The translations under genes were made by a program, and so were the position numbers. The notes under the pieces are model-generated. The model did not search any database and had not been told where the DNA came from. It saw only the letters and a program-made list of their open reading frames with translations. This document shows positions 17,070 through 26,661 of a DNA stretch of 64,000 nt, piece by piece. How positions within the stretch are numbered: position 1 is the first letter of the stretch; each line of letters starts with the position of its first letter. The DNA is from Marinobacter lipolyticus SM19 (GTDB taxonomy: Bacteria; Pseudomonadota; Gammaproteobacteria; Pseudomonadales; Oleiphilaceae): NCBI RefSeq assembly GCF_000397065.2, contig NZ_KE007325.1, positions 489,662 through 553,661 of the forward strand, written 5' to 3'.

Positions 17070-18455
17070 TCAGGTTTTGGGAGCGTAGAGAAACAACCGT
17101 AACCCCAGAAGAATGCTGGCGGATGCCAGCCCGCCAGTAAGCCCTACCCAGAAACCGGCGGCACCCATTGCAGGTACCAACCCATCGGTAAAGGTCAGCA
17201 CGTAACCAAGCGGCAGCCCCACCACCCAGAACGAAAACAGCATGATGAACATGGGAATGCCTGTGTCCTTGTAGCCCCGCAGGGCGCTGATACAGGTCAC
17301 CTGAATGACATCGGCGATCTGGAACAGTGCCGCGAACATCAGCAGGCTCACCGTCACCTCCCGGACCGCTGCATCGCTGGTGTACAGCGCGGCAATCTGC
17401 TCTGCGAAGGTGAACAACAGGGTGGCGAACACCAACGCTACGGTCGCCGCAAGGATCAGCGAACTGCGGGAAATAAGTCGTGCAGTGTCGGGCGCCTGCG
17501 CACCGACGAGGAAGCTGATTCTGAGCGTTAGAGCCATGCCAATACTCAGAGGCAGCATGAACACCAGGGACACCACGTTGAGGGCAATCTGGTGGCCAGC
17601 GACCACCACGGGTCCAAGCGGTGCCAGGAACAGGGCGATGACAGAGAACAGGCTGGCTTCCACGAATATCGTGAAACCGATGGGCACACCGATTTTCAGT
17701 ATGTACCGAATACCTTCCGGGTCCGGTTTCACCCAGTCGGCGAGTAGGTGAAAGCGACGGTATACTTCGCTGCGGTTCAGGTACACCAGCAGGGCCATGG
17801 CGGCGACACCGTTGGACAGCGACGTAGCCCATCCACAGCCCACGCCCCCCAAGGCCGGCAGCCCCAGCTTGCCGTAGATGAAGATGTAATTCAGCGGCAG
17901 ATTGAGCAGGGTGCTCAAGACCGCAAAGGCCATAATCACACGGGTATGTCCCAGACCATCGGTCAGTCCCCGCAAGGCGGTCATCAGCAACAGGGCTGGC
18001 ACTCCCCAGGCAAAGGCATCGAGGTAGCCCTGGGTGATGCCAGCGGTATGGGGGTCCAGATTGAGCCGGTCGAGGATCGGATGCACGTGGGTCAGTAGCA
18101 GAATCATCACTACCGATCCGGCGGCGGCGATGTAGAGCCCCTGCCAGGTGGCAGGCATGATCTTGTCGGTGGTGCGGGCGCCATTATACCCGGAAATGAT
18201 GGGCTGCAGGGCGCCGAGCAACCCCATGAAGAACAGGAACAGCGGCATCCACAAACTGCTACCGATACCCACTGCCGCCAGGTCTTCGGCACTGGCGTGG
18301 CCCGCCATGACGGTATCGATTACGCCGTTGGCCATCTGTGCCAGTTGGGCAATCAGAATTGGCCCACCGAGGATTGCCAGGGTGCGCCATTCGGTAAGGG
18401 TCCGCTGGATCAGTGGTTGTGTGCTGGCTGGCAGGGGTTGATGGGTCTCGTCCAT
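17070..18455 (-). CDS. MATE family multidrug efflux transporter (NorM-like)
   Basis: 461 aa from the chosen ATG, with 12 membrane helices in two similar halves. Family segments are GGPILIAQLAQMANGVIDTV at the first helix and PLNYIFIYGKLGLPALGGVG in helix 5-6. Members export cationic drugs or metabolites using a sodium or proton gradient. Upstream in-frame ATGs at 18506 and 18563 would add non-hydrophobic residues, and none of the starts has a strong ribosome site, so the start is uncertain. It is divergent from the EamA permease gene. Confidence 0.9.
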   Translation of the reverse strand: MDETHQPLPASTQPLIQRTLTEWRTLAILGGPILIAQLAQMANGVIDTVMAGHASAEDLAAVGIGSSLWMPLFLFFMGLLGALQPIISGYNGARTTDKIMPATWQGLYIAAAGSVVMILLLTHVHPILDRLNLDPHTAGITQGYLDAFAWGVPALLLMTALRGLTDGLGHTRVIMAFAVLSTLLNLPLNYIFIYGKLGLPALGGVGCGWATSLSNGVAAMALLVYLNRSEVYRRFHLLADWVKPDPEGIRYILKIGVPIGFTIFVEASLFSVIALFLAPLGPVVVAGHQIALNVVSLVFMLPLSIGMALTLRISFLVGAQAPDTARLISRSSLILAATVALVFATLLFTFAEQIAALYTSDAAVREVTVSLLMFAALFQIADVIQVTCISALRGYKDTGIPMFIMLFSFWVVGLPLGYVLTFTDGLVPAMGAAGFWVGLTGGLASASILLGLRLFLYAPKT

Positions 18456-18637
18456 GGGGTGTGATGCTGCCTTGGCGGTTTGAAAGGTGAACAGTGGGTA
18501 TGCCATTGGCCATGGTAACCGAACAGGGTTGTGATCGGCATACCGCTTTTCCGGTATAGGCAAATGGTCCTGCGTGGCTGTACAGCCTTGGGATCGAGGC
18601 GGTAAAGTGCCGCTTTTCTGAACAACTGGCGAGTATT

Positions 18638-19507
18638 ATGGGTCTTCTGGTCTTTGTAACGGTCCTCTGGGCATTCTCCTTCAGCCTGATCGGTGAATTT
18701 CTCGCCGGGCAGGTGGACAGTGACTTCGCAGTATTAACACGGGTGCTGCTGGCGGCGCTGGTATTCCTGCCGTTTACCCGCTGGCGCGGCGTCGCTACCG
18801 GCCAGAAGCTGGGCATCCTGGTGACCGGCATGCTGCAGTTCGGCATTACCTACCTGTGCCTCTACCGGTCTTTCAGCTATCTCACAGTGCCGGAAGTGTT
18901 GCTGTTCACGATCTTTACGCCGCTGTACGTCACCCTGATTGACGACGCCATGTATCGCCGGTTTTCCCCTGTGGCGTTACTGGCGGCTGCCGTGGCTACG
19001 CTCGGCGCCGGTATCATTCGCTATGATGGGTTGAGCCCGGATTTCATTACCGGCTTCCTGCTGTTGCAGGTGGCCAATTTCACCTTTGCTGCCGGGCAGG
19101 TGGGCTACAAGCATGTGATGCGCCATTACCCGTCCGATATTCCCGCTTTCCGTACCTTCGGGTATTTCTTCATTGGGGCGCTGATCATTGCGCTTCCCTC
19201 ATTCCTGATTTTCGGTGATGGCAGCCGGTTGCCGGAAACCGGCCTGCAGTGGGGCATCCTCGCCTGGCTAGGGCTGGCAGCTTCCGGTATTGGCCTGTTC
19301 CTGTGGAATCGGGGTGGCTGTCATGTCGATGCGGGCACCCTGGCGATCATGAACAACGCCCTGGTGCCAGCGGGATTGCTGGTTAACCTTTTGATCTGGA
19401 ACCGGGATGCAGATCTGTTGAGGCTGGCCTTCGGGGGTGCGGTGATTGTGTCATCCCTGTGGCTGAATGCCCGATTCCACCCTCGGGCCCGTCTCGCTAT
19501 TACCTGA
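18638..19507 (+). CDS. EamA/DMT family permease
   Basis: 289 aa with ten membrane helices in two EamA repeats. It has a short polar loop after helix 2 and YLCLYRSFSYLTVPEVLLFT at about residues 69-88, a typical DMT helix 3. Members export amino acids, nucleosides or other small metabolites. The substrate cannot be assigned. It ends 11 bases before a FliA-type promoter that serves the next gene, so it is likely a separate unit. Confidence 0.85.
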   Translation: MGLLVFVTVLWAFSFSLIGEFLAGQVDSDFAVLTRVLLAALVFLPFTRWRGVATGQKLGILVTGMLQFGITYLCLYRSFSYLTVPEVLLFTIFTPLYVTLIDDAMYRRFSPVALLAAAVATLGAGIIRYDGLSPDFITGFLLLQVANFTFAAGQVGYKHVMRHYPSDIPAFRTFGYFFIGALIIALPSFLIFGDGSRLPETGLQWGILAWLGLAASGIGLFLWNRGGCHVDAGTLAIMNNALVPAGLLVNLLIWNRDADLLRLAFGGAVIVSSLWLNARFHPRARLAIT

Positions 19508-19517
19508 ATTTTAGAAC

Positions 19518-19544
19518 TAATGGTTTTTCGTTACTGGTCGATAA
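19518..19544 (+). promoter_or_regulatory. Sigma-28 (FliA) promoter for the Aer-like receptor
   Basis: TAATGGTT at 19518-19525, 11 bases, then GTCGATAA at 19537-19544. This fits the flagellar sigma consensus TAAAGTTT-N11-GCCGATAA at 13 of 16 positions with exact spacing. It lies 114 bases before a chemoreceptor gene, the expected kind of target. Confidence 0.72.
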
Positions 19545-19657
19545 CATTGGTAACCATACAAAGATAGTGGTCTTTGGTAGAAGCGTGATATTAATCTATC
19601 TTGCAACTATCTGAACTTAAGAAATCAGCCTAAGCGCCCACATAGACGGATGTCGAT

Positions 19658-21223
19658 ATGAGAAAAAACCTGCCGGTTACCCAGAGGGAAGTCAGGATGC
19701 GTGAGGGTGGTCGCCTGATCACCACCACTGACCTCAAAGGGGTTATCACCTACTGTAACGATGAGTTTGCCGAGATTAGCGGTTTTAGCCGAGAGGAACT
19801 GGTCGGTCAGGCTCACAACATCATTCGCCACCCGGATATGCCGCAAGCTGTGTTCAAGGGCATGTGGGATTACCTGAAAGCCGGCAAGGCCTGGATGGGT
19901 GTGGTGAAGAACCGTGCCCAGTCCGGTGACCATTATTGGGTGAGTGCTTACGTTACGCCGATTACTGAGAATGGCCAGGTTGTGGGTTACGAATCCGTTC
20001 GTGTTTCCCCCACCCGGGAGCAGGTCAGTCGCGCAGAAACCCTGTATAAGCGTATAAACGCGGGACGTTCCATCGTTGGTATTCAGAGTCGGGTAGCGTC
20101 TGTCGTCAAATCCGGCTGGCCATTTTTCCTGTCCCTGGCGTTAAGTCTTGGCGCACTGGCCATGGGTGAGCCGGCGCTGGCCGTGGCCATGATTGTTGCT
20201 GGTCATGCCATTGGGGCGGCGTTTGTTTTCAAATCCGTAACCGGTCGTTTGAATCAGATTCTGAAGCTTCGCGCGGATGCGTTCCGTGATCCCGTGGTGT
20301 CCCGAACATACAGTGATGAGAGCGGTCTGTTCTCCCAGCTTTCCATGGTGCTGCTCAGCGAAGACGCGCGTATCCGGACCGCATTGGCCCGCATTGAGGA
20401 TCAGGCGGAACTGTTGTCGGCGCAGGCTGAAGCGTCCCATGGTTATATCAGTGAGGGAGCCAAGGCCATCGCCCGGCAGCGTGCGGAGACCGATCAAACG
20501 GCCTCAGCGATCAATGAGATGACCGCCTCGATACAGGAGGTGGCGGAAACCGTAAACGCCAACGCTCGAGATGCCGAAGAAGCAAACAGTTTCGCGGCTA
20601 CTGGCAGCAAGCGCAGTGAGGAGGCGCTGGGAGCTATTGAGCAACTGGTAACGCGCGTCAACGGCATTGGTGAAGTCATCGGGCGTCTGGGTGAATCCAC
20701 CAACAGCATCGGTGAGGCTGCCAAGTTGATTTCCGACATTGCCGACCAGACCAACCTGCTGGCTCTCAATGCGGCAATCGAAGCGGCCCGTGCTGGCGAG
20801 CAGGGGCGGGGCTTTGCGGTGGTGGCGGATGAAGTCCGAACCCTGGCGAGTCGAACCCGGGAGTCAACCGTGAAAATCCAGGAAGTCATCGATGATTTCC
20901 GCCAACAGGTTGAACAAGCGGTATCAGCGACCCGCGATGGTGAGGAAGTGGCTGGCCAGGGGTTGGCGAAAGTCCGTGAGGCAGAAACCTCTTTGCGGGA
21001 CATTGTGTCGGCCATCCAGAACATTTCCGACAGCTTCATCAGTATGTCCGCGGCCTTTGAAGAACAAAGCCACGTATCGGATGAGATCAATCGTCAGATT
21101 GTGAGTATTGCCGAACTGGCGGATAACAGTACCGAGCAGGCCAACTCCGCCCGGGACAGCAGTACAAAACTGAGCGAAATGTCACACGGATTGAAAGACC
21201 TGGTGTCGCGCTTTGTAAAGTAA
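19658..21223 (+). CDS. aer: Aer-like PAS-domain methyl-accepting chemotaxis protein
   Basis: 521 aa. An N-terminal PAS domain (about residues 15-115) contains [17 protein letters not shown] and [10 protein letters not shown], hallmarks of the FAD-binding Aer energy sensor. A hydrophobic hairpin at about 150-190 anchors it in the membrane with no periplasmic domain. The C-terminal signalling module (about 240-521) has the conserved tip [20 protein letters not shown]. It should report redox or oxygen state to CheA/CheW. A FliA-type promoter lies upstream, tying expression to the flagellar regulon. Confidence 0.92.
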   Translation: MRKNLPVTQREVRMREGGRLITTTDLKGVITYCNDEFAEISGFSREELVGQAHNIIRHPDMPQAVFKGMWDYLKAGKAWMGVVKNRAQSGDHYWVSAYVTPITENGQVVGYESVRVSPTREQVSRAETLYKRINAGRSIVGIQSRVASVVKSGWPFFLSLALSLGALAMGEPALAVAMIVAGHAIGAAFVFKSVTGRLNQILKLRADAFRDPVVSRTYSDESGLFSQLSMVLLSEDARIRTALARIEDQAELLSAQAEASHGYISEGAKAIARQRAETDQTASAINEMTASIQEVAETVNANARDAEEANSFAATGSKRSEEALGAIEQLVTRVNGIGEVIGRLGESTNSIGEAAKLISDIADQTNLLALNAAIEAARAGEQGRGFAVVADEVRTLASRTRESTVKIQEVIDDFRQQVEQAVSATRDGEEVAGQGLAKVREAETSLRDIVSAIQNISDSFISMSAAFEEQSHVSDEINRQIVSIAELADNSTEQANSARDSSTKLSEMSHGLKDLVSRFVK

Positions 21224-21388
21224 AACCGGTTGGTTAGTGTGCCGGGTGCGTCGGGCTGTCATGTGCTCCGCCCCGGTTAACTGGCATCCACCTGCGACTA
21301 CTGGCAAAATCCCGCCCCAATTGCCGGAGACTATCTCCGGCAAATCCAATATAAAATGATTCCTCAGCCAAAAGCACAGGAAGAAAAC

Positions 21389-22771
21389 ATGACTGACAAT
21401 AACCAGGCTGCAGCCCCACGGGGCATGTGGTCCTCAAGGCTGGCCTTTATTCTGGCGGCGACTGGCTCTGCCGTTGGCCTTGGTAATATCTGGAAGTTCC
21501 CGTATGTGACCGGTGAGAATGGTGGTGGTGCCTTCGTACTGGTCTACCTTCTGTGTATTGCCATTATTGGTATTCCCATCATGATGGCCGAAGTATTCAT
21601 CGGTCGTAATGGGCGCCATAATCCGATTACCAGTATGCGCCTGGTGGCGGAACGTAACCTCAGTTCTCCGGCCTGGCGCATCTCTGCGATAGTGGGTGTG
21701 CTGGCGGCCTTCATCATCCTTTCCTTCTATTCGGTTATTGGCGGCTGGGCGGCTTCTTATATTGGCCATGCCGCCACCGGCGACTTTGCGGGTCAGGATG
21801 CGGATGCCATCGGTGCCCTGTTTGGGGACCTGCTTGCCAGCCCGGGAATGCTGCTGGCCTGGCACAGTCTGTTTATGGGGCTGATCATCTTTGTCGTGGC
21901 CCGCGGCCTCAAGTCCGGGCTTGAAAGGGCGGTCAACATCCTGATGCCTGCGCTGTTCGTGTTACTGCTGCTGGCGGTTGGTTACGCGGCGACAACAACT
22001 GGTTTTGGCCAGGCGGTGAGTTTCCTGTTTACACCGAATTTTGACGCGTTGACCGTTAACGGTGTTCTTATCGCCCTAGGCCACGCGTTCTTCACCCTTA
22101 GCCTGGGCATGGCAATCATGATGGCTTACGGTTCTTATCTGGGCCCCGATGTTTCCATCGGCCGCACAGCCATTGCTGTCTCGGTTATGGACACTGTAGT
22201 GGCGTTGCTCGCCGGGTTGGCGATCTTCCCGATCGTATTTGCCAATGGCCTGGAAGCCGGTGCCGGCCCCGGCCTGATCTTCCAGACCCTACCTCTGGCC
22301 TTCGGTCAGATGCCGATGGGCAGCCTGTTCGGCACGCTGTTCTTCGTGCTGTTGTTGTTTGCTGCCTGGACGTCCGGTATCTCACTGCTGGAACCAGTCG
22401 TGGAGTGGGTTGAAGAGAAATTCTCCATGGGGCGCGTTGGAAGCTCGATTCTGGTGGGCGTGGCCTGTTGGTTGCTGGGTATTACGTCTATTTTGTCCCT
22501 GAACGAGTGGTCCGGATTTGCGCCGCTGGGCATGTTTGAGCGCTTTGAAGGCAAGACAATCTTCGACTTGCTGGATTTCTTCACCGCTAACGTCATGCTG
22601 CCGTTGTCCGGTCTGTTGACTGCGGTATTCGTTGGCTGGTTCGTTGCCAAGGAATCCCTGAAGGCGGATCTGGCGATGGAGGGTGGCAGTTTTACCTTGT
22701 GGTATAACCTGATTCGGTTCGTAACACCGATCGCTGTGAGTGTTGTATTCGTCTATAACCTATTGTCGTGA
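21389..22771 (+). CDS. Sodium-dependent transporter, NSS/SNF family
   Basis: 460 aa with about 12 membrane helices. The first helix has the family signature WSSRLAFILAATGSAVGLGN followed by IWKFPYVTGENGGGAF, which forms sodium and substrate sites in LeuT-type transporters. Members import amino acids or other amines with sodium. The ATG at 21389 follows AGGAAG and drops an 11-residue extension. A hairpin terminator lies directly after the stop. Confidence 0.93.
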   Translation: MTDNNQAAAPRGMWSSRLAFILAATGSAVGLGNIWKFPYVTGENGGGAFVLVYLLCIAIIGIPIMMAEVFIGRNGRHNPITSMRLVAERNLSSPAWRISAIVGVLAAFIILSFYSVIGGWAASYIGHAATGDFAGQDADAIGALFGDLLASPGMLLAWHSLFMGLIIFVVARGLKSGLERAVNILMPALFVLLLLAVGYAATTTGFGQAVSFLFTPNFDALTVNGVLIALGHAFFTLSLGMAIMMAYGSYLGPDVSIGRTAIAVSVMDTVVALLAGLAIFPIVFANGLEAGAGPGLIFQTLPLAFGQMPMGSLFGTLFFVLLLFAAWTSGISLLEPVVEWVEEKFSMGRVGSSILVGVACWLLGITSILSLNEWSGFAPLGMFERFEGKTIFDLLDFFTANVMLPLSGLLTAVFVGWFVAKESLKADLAMEGGSFTLWYNLIRFVTPIAVSVVFVYNLLS

Positions 22772-22777
22772 CAGGAA

Positions 22778-22812
22778 AAGGGGCAGGCCCAGTCGGCCTG
22801 CCCCTTGTATTT
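22778..22812. terminator. Bidirectional terminator between the NSS transporter and the 22813 gene
   Basis: A perfect 12-bp stem AAGGGGCAGGCC/GGCCTGCCCCTT with a 5-base loop is followed by a T-rich tail on the plus strand and TTTT on the minus strand. The minus-strand gene stops next to it. Confidence 0.88.
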
Positions 22813-23391
22813 TCACCTCTCCCCGGATTCGGTGACCGCACGCAGCGCCTGCATGTGTGGGCGAACCGCTTGCTTATCGGACTCCGGAGCCTGGCGTGCG
22901 CTTTCCATAGCCGCCGTGGCCCCACCCATCATCGCCCTCATCTGTTCTTTCTGGGCTTCGCTCAGGTTTGGGTTGTTATTGATTTCATCCATGGCTGCGG
23001 CCATTTTCCGGGCCATTTGCGGATGTTGGTCCTCCATTTCAATGGCCATCCAGGCCTGGAATACCCGATCCCCTGTGGCGCCCCATTCCTCCATGGAGTC
23101 AAAACCGTTTTCTTTAACGATACCTTCCATGCGGTTGTATGCTTCGTGACCCCGCATTTGGTTCACCGAATCGGAAAAGATGGATGAGAAGTCAGGCATC
23201 TCCGACGGATTTCCGGAGCCTGGCATTTGCTCGTTCAGCTGGTCAAAGTCATCGTCGAGGGTTTCGGCTTCTTGCAGTGTGCTGATGAAGGCCCGGACTT
23301 TCTCGTTTGTGAGGCGGTCGGCAGCCAGCGTGCTGGTCGTAAAGAGTAGGGTGACAACCAGAGTAAGACACAGTGAAAGTGTGTGTTTCAT
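22813..23391 (-). CDS. Hypothetical exported protein, 192 aa
   Basis: A signal peptide ends at STLAADR (about residue 24). The mature protein is helical, rich in Met, Gln, Glu and Ala, with IEMEDQHPQMARKMAAAMDE and a final QKEQMRAMMGG segment; it has no Cys and no recognised domain. Methionine content is high in the C-terminal half, which could reflect metal binding or simply helix packing. The ATG follows GGAGG. It is monocistronic with a terminator shared with the NSS gene. I do not recognise the family. Confidence 0.75.
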   Translation of the reverse strand: MKHTLSLCLTLVVTLLFTTSTLAADRLTNEKVRAFISTLQEAETLDDDFDQLNEQMPGSGNPSEMPDFSSIFSDSVNQMRGHEAYNRMEGIVKENGFDSMEEWGATGDRVFQAWMAIEMEDQHPQMARKMAAAMDEINNNPNLSEAQKEQMRAMMGGATAAMESARQAPESDKQAVRPHMQALRAVTESGER

Positions 23392-23507
23392 AAGTTCCCT
23401 CCGTGAGAAGTATGCCCCCTAATCCATGCGCCGGGGGCTTATCTATACAATAGACACTCCTCCTTGAAACTCGCAACCTGCTCGGGAGGGCCAGGAGCCG
23501 AATCGGC

Positions 23508-24818
23508 TCAGAAAAACAGATCCGGCAGGTAGGTGGCGATTTCCGGGAAGATCATGATCAGAGCAAGACCCACAATCTCGACAATGACGAAAGGAATGAT
23601 CGAGGAGTAGATATCCTTCATTGTAATGCCCGGTGGCACGACGCCCTTCAGGTAGAACAGGTTGAAGCCGAAAGGCGGTGTCATGTAACCGATCTCCATA
23701 TTGATCACGAACAGGATTCCGAACCAGATCGGATCAAATCCCAGCGACTCCACAATCGGCATGAACACCGGCAGGGTGATCAGCATGATGCCGACCGGGT
23801 CCAGTACCATGGCCAGCAGGAATACGATCAGCATCATGGCAATGATGATGCCCCAGGGACCGCCGGGAATCATGTTCATCAGGCTCTCGATCAGATCCTG
23901 GGCGCCCATGCTTTGGTAGGCGGCACTGAAGGCGTGGGCTGCGAACAGTATCCACATGATCATGCCGGTGAGCTTGAAGGTTCGGATGGCCGCTTCCTGC
24001 AGGACGCTCCACTTGAACTGCCTGTATACGGCCGCGGAAATAAGTGCACCGAGTACACCCATGGCGGCGGCTTCGGTGGGCGTGGTGATGCCCCCAATGA
24101 TGGAGCCCAGCACCATGATGACTACGCCGATGGGCAACAGTACCGCCCGCAGTGCACGCAGCTTCTCCGGCCAGGTGCCGCGTTCCTCCTTTGGAAGTGC
24201 GGGCGCCAGTTCGGGCTGCAGGTGGCTGCGAACCAGAATGTAAATGGCGGTCAACACCATCAGCAGAATGCCCGGCATGATGCCGGCGGCAAACATCTTA
24301 CCCACGGATACGCCGGTAATCAGGGCATAGAGAATCATCAGGATACTGGGGGGAATGAGAATGCCCCAGCCACCGCCGGTGTTGATCACGCCCAGGGCCA
24401 TCTTCTTGTCATAACCCCGTTCCAGCATGGATGGCAGAGCGATGGTGCCCATGGCAACAACCGCCGCGCCACTGATACCGACCATGGCCGCAAAAACGGC
24501 ACAAATGCCCAGGGTGCCGATGGCAAGACCACCCCGAAGACCCCCGCACCAGAGGTGCATCATACGGTACAAATCCTTGGCCACACCGGTTCGCTCCAGG
24601 ATCATCGCCATGAACACGAACAGGGGGATTGCGACCAGGGTAAAGCTTTCCATGGTGCCCCAGATCTGCGAGGACACCATGTAAAAGGAATCGAATCCCC
24701 AGGTGAAATAGAGGAAGACGACGGATACCCCGCCCAGCACAAAGGCCAGTGGTAGCCCGAGCAGCAGGAAAAACAGCAGGGAGCCGAAGAACAGAAGGGT
24801 CAGGACTTCAATACTCAC
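23508..24818 (-). CDS. dctM: TRAP transporter large permease (DctM)
   Basis: 436 aa from a GTG start, with about 12 membrane helices and typical segments GISGAAVVAMGTIALPSM and INTGGGWGILIPPSILMILY. The GTG at 24818 overlaps the dctQ stop (GTGA), and GGAGAGG precedes it; a long upstream extension in frame is not coding. DctM carries solute across the inner membrane using a sodium gradient. The gene order P-Q-M is standard. A putative IclR-type operator precedes the operon. Confidence 0.94.
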   Translation of the reverse strand: MSIEVLTLLFFGSLLFFLLLGLPLAFVLGGVSVVFLYFTWGFDSFYMVSSQIWGTMESFTLVAIPLFVFMAMILERTGVAKDLYRMMHLWCGGLRGGLAIGTLGICAVFAAMVGISGAAVVAMGTIALPSMLERGYDKKMALGVINTGGGWGILIPPSILMILYALITGVSVGKMFAAGIMPGILLMVLTAIYILVRSHLQPELAPALPKEERGTWPEKLRALRAVLLPIGVVIMVLGSIIGGITTPTEAAAMGVLGALISAAVYRQFKWSVLQEAAIRTFKLTGMIMWILFAAHAFSAAYQSMGAQDLIESLMNMIPGGPWGIIIAMMLIVFLLAMVLDPVGIMLITLPVFMPIVESLGFDPIWFGILFVINMEIGYMTPPFGFNLFYLKGVVPPGITMKDIYSSIIPFVIVEIVGLALIMIFPEIATYLPDLFF

Positions 24819-25363
24819 AGTGCCTCTCCTTTCTCGTCTTCCTGGGTTTCGGGGGTGTAGTAACTGAGGTTGAAGGCCACTGCGATGTCTTCCAGTAACT
24901 TGACGATGCCTTGTAGAACCAGCAATCCGGTACCCAATGGAATGGCTGCCTTCACGGGCCAGATTGGCGGGTTCCAGGCGGAATAGGAGGTTTCCCAGCT
25001 GGCAATCGATTCGCTTGCCATGTCGTAGCCGAAGTACAACAGTGCGAGGGTAAAGATGAAGAATACCACCGAGGTCAGAATGTCGAGGATGGCCTGGCCA
25101 CGAGGCGACAGGTGCGAGTGCAACAGATCGACATTCACGTGGCCGCGGTGCGCCATGATGTAGCCACCCGACATGACCGCGTAAATGCCAAACAGCATCT
25201 GGGTCAGTTCGTTGGTCCACACGGTGGGTGAGTTGAACAGGTAACGGAAGGCCACTTCCATGATCAGGAACGCGAACATGGCAAAGACGATAAGCGCTAT
25301 CCCGCGCCCGATAACCTCGTTGAGGCGAGTCACCCCTCTCATGAATGCAGTCAGCACACCCAT
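24815..25363 (-). CDS. dctQ: TRAP transporter small permease (DctQ)
   Basis: 182 aa with four membrane helices: IALIVFAMFAFLIMEVAFRY, then ELTQMLFGIYAVMSGGYIM, then ILDILTSVVFFIFTLALLYF, and a last one near residue 145. The pattern and length fit the TRAP small subunit. It lies 80 bases after dctP with a strong intercistronic stem-loop between them, and overlaps dctM by 4 bases. Confidence 0.92.
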   Translation of the reverse strand: MGVLTAFMRGVTRLNEVIGRGIALIVFAMFAFLIMEVAFRYLFNSPTVWTNELTQMLFGIYAVMSGGYIMAHRGHVNVDLLHSHLSPRGQAILDILTSVVFFIFTLALLYFGYDMASESIASWETSYSAWNPPIWPVKAAIPLGTGLLVLQGIVKLLEDIAVAFNLSYYTPETQEDEKGEAL

Positions 25364-25398
25364 TGGTATTCTCCGGGAAACGGTGAGTTCATAAGCAA

Positions 25399-25424
25399 GG
25401 CCGGGCCAGAAAACTGGCCCGGCC
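25399..25424 (-). other. Intercistronic stem-loop between dctP and dctQ
   Basis: A perfect 11-bp stem GGCCGGGCCAG/CTGGCCCGGCC with an AAAA loop on the plus strand (TTTT in the mRNA). No T-run follows, so it is unlikely to be a full terminator. Such stems after a binding-protein gene commonly protect its mRNA and give higher dctP than dctQM levels. Confidence 0.7.
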
Positions 25425-25443
25425 GGTTTCAGGTGTCAGACGA

Positions 25444-26490
25444 TTACAGGTAGCCCAGCTCTGACAGGTAGTCTTTCAGCATGTCCAGCGCCTTCTTGGC
25501 GTTGTCGCTGCGCTTGCCTTCTTCATCCCACAGTTTCTGTGCGGTCTGGGTCAGGCGGTCCTGCACGTCATCCGGCAGGGTGTTGACCTGCACACCGTGT
25601 TCATTGATGGCCTTGGCCAGAGTAATGCGTTCCTTGTACTGGTATTCATTGGTACGGAACCAGAACTGCTCATCCAGCGCCTGCTTGACGATGTTCTGCA
25701 TGTCTTCCGGCAGCTTGTCCAGGGCCTTCTGGCTGACAATGATGACATCGGTACCGGCAATGTTCAGGGCCGGCTGCACGTGGTACTTGGCCACTTCATA
25801 CAGACCCATGGAGAAGGCGCCCTGGGAAGCGCCCCAGTGGGCACCGTCGACAATGCCGGAGTCTAGTGCGGTGTAGAGCTCACCACCCGGGATGTAGGAG
25901 GCGGCGGCACCGGCTTCGGTCAGGAAGGTCTGCAGAGCGCCGGAAGAGCGGATTTTCAGTTTGGTGAAGTCTGCCCAGCTGTTAATCGGCTGCTTGACCA
26001 CCATCTCGGTGGGGTAGACCTTGTCGGTTGCCCAGTAGACGCCGTATTCGGCGGCCTCATCACGAAGCATCTGCTCAAAGCCCAGGCCCTGGTGGAAATA
26101 GGCAGCTTCCCAGACGTTACGGAAGGCGAACGGCAGACCGGACGCAATGCCCGCGAGGGTGATCTTGTCCTGGGCATAAGAGGGGGAAATGGTACCCATT
26201 TCCAGAATGCCCCGGCTGACAGCGTTGAAGATTTCCTTGGCCTTGAACAGCGAGCCTGCTTCGTACAGCTCCAGTTCCAGGCGTCCGTCAGTGCGTTCTT
26301 CAAGAATCTTCTGGAGACGAACCAGGCTGTCTTCATAAGAGCTGCTGGAACCCGGCCAGTGGGACTGGACCTTCCAGGTGTAGGTTTCTTCGGCAGCTGC
26401 CGGAGTGCTGGCAAATACGGCGGTCAGGCCCAGGGTCAGGGCGCTACCGTAGATGGTCAGGGTTTTTCTGGCGGTGGTTAGCATCTTCAT
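25444..26490 (-). CDS. dctP: TRAP transporter substrate-binding protein (DctP family)
   Basis: 348 aa with a signal peptide ending TPAAAEE. Family segments are TYTWKVQSHWPGSSSSYEDS, the Arg-containing LKIRSSGALQTFLTEAGAA that usually contacts the substrate carboxylate, and YTALDSGIVDGAHWGA. Periplasmic DctP proteins bind organic acids; the exact ligand cannot be read. The ATG at 26490 follows GAGGT; an upstream 39-residue extension crosses the putative operator and is rejected. The gene is divergent from a crotonase. Confidence 0.94.
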   Translation of the reverse strand: MKMLTTARKTLTIYGSALTLGLTAVFASTPAAAEETYTWKVQSHWPGSSSSYEDSLVRLQKILEERTDGRLELELYEAGSLFKAKEIFNAVSRGILEMGTISPSYAQDKITLAGIASGLPFAFRNVWEAAYFHQGLGFEQMLRDEAAEYGVYWATDKVYPTEMVVKQPINSWADFTKLKIRSSGALQTFLTEAGAAASYIPGGELYTALDSGIVDGAHWGASQGAFSMGLYEVAKYHVQPALNIAGTDVIIVSQKALDKLPEDMQNIVKQALDEQFWFRTNEYQYKERITLAKAINEHGVQVNTLPDDVQDRLTQTAQKLWDEEGKRSDNAKKALDMLKDYLSELGYL

Positions 26491-26532
26491 TGCGGGACCT
26501 CGATCATTGTTGTATTGGATGTCCTGTCCGTA

Positions 26533-26549
26533 GTTTCGCACTGCAGAAT
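26533..26549. promoter_or_regulatory. Putative IclR-type operator 1 (TRAP operon / crotonase)
   Basis: GTTTCGC-ACT-GCAGAAT, a 7-3-7 imperfect palindrome 43 bases upstream of dctP and 113 upstream of the crotonase. The identical 17 bases recur before the liv operon. Confidence 0.65.
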
Positions 26550-26564
26550 TTATGATTGCAGAAT
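26548..26564. promoter_or_regulatory. Possible second half-site next to operator 1
   Basis: ATTTATG-ATT-GCAGAAT shares only the right half with the motif. It overlaps operator 1 by two bases, as a direct repeat of the GCAGAAT half 15 bases away. Confidence 0.35.
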
Positions 26565-26661
26565 GAATCCGTGTATCTGAATCTATCACACACTTTGCTT
26601 TTTGCAATAGGATGGAGGTCGATATTCCGTTACCAAAGTTTAGTCCATGAGGAGATGTTCA

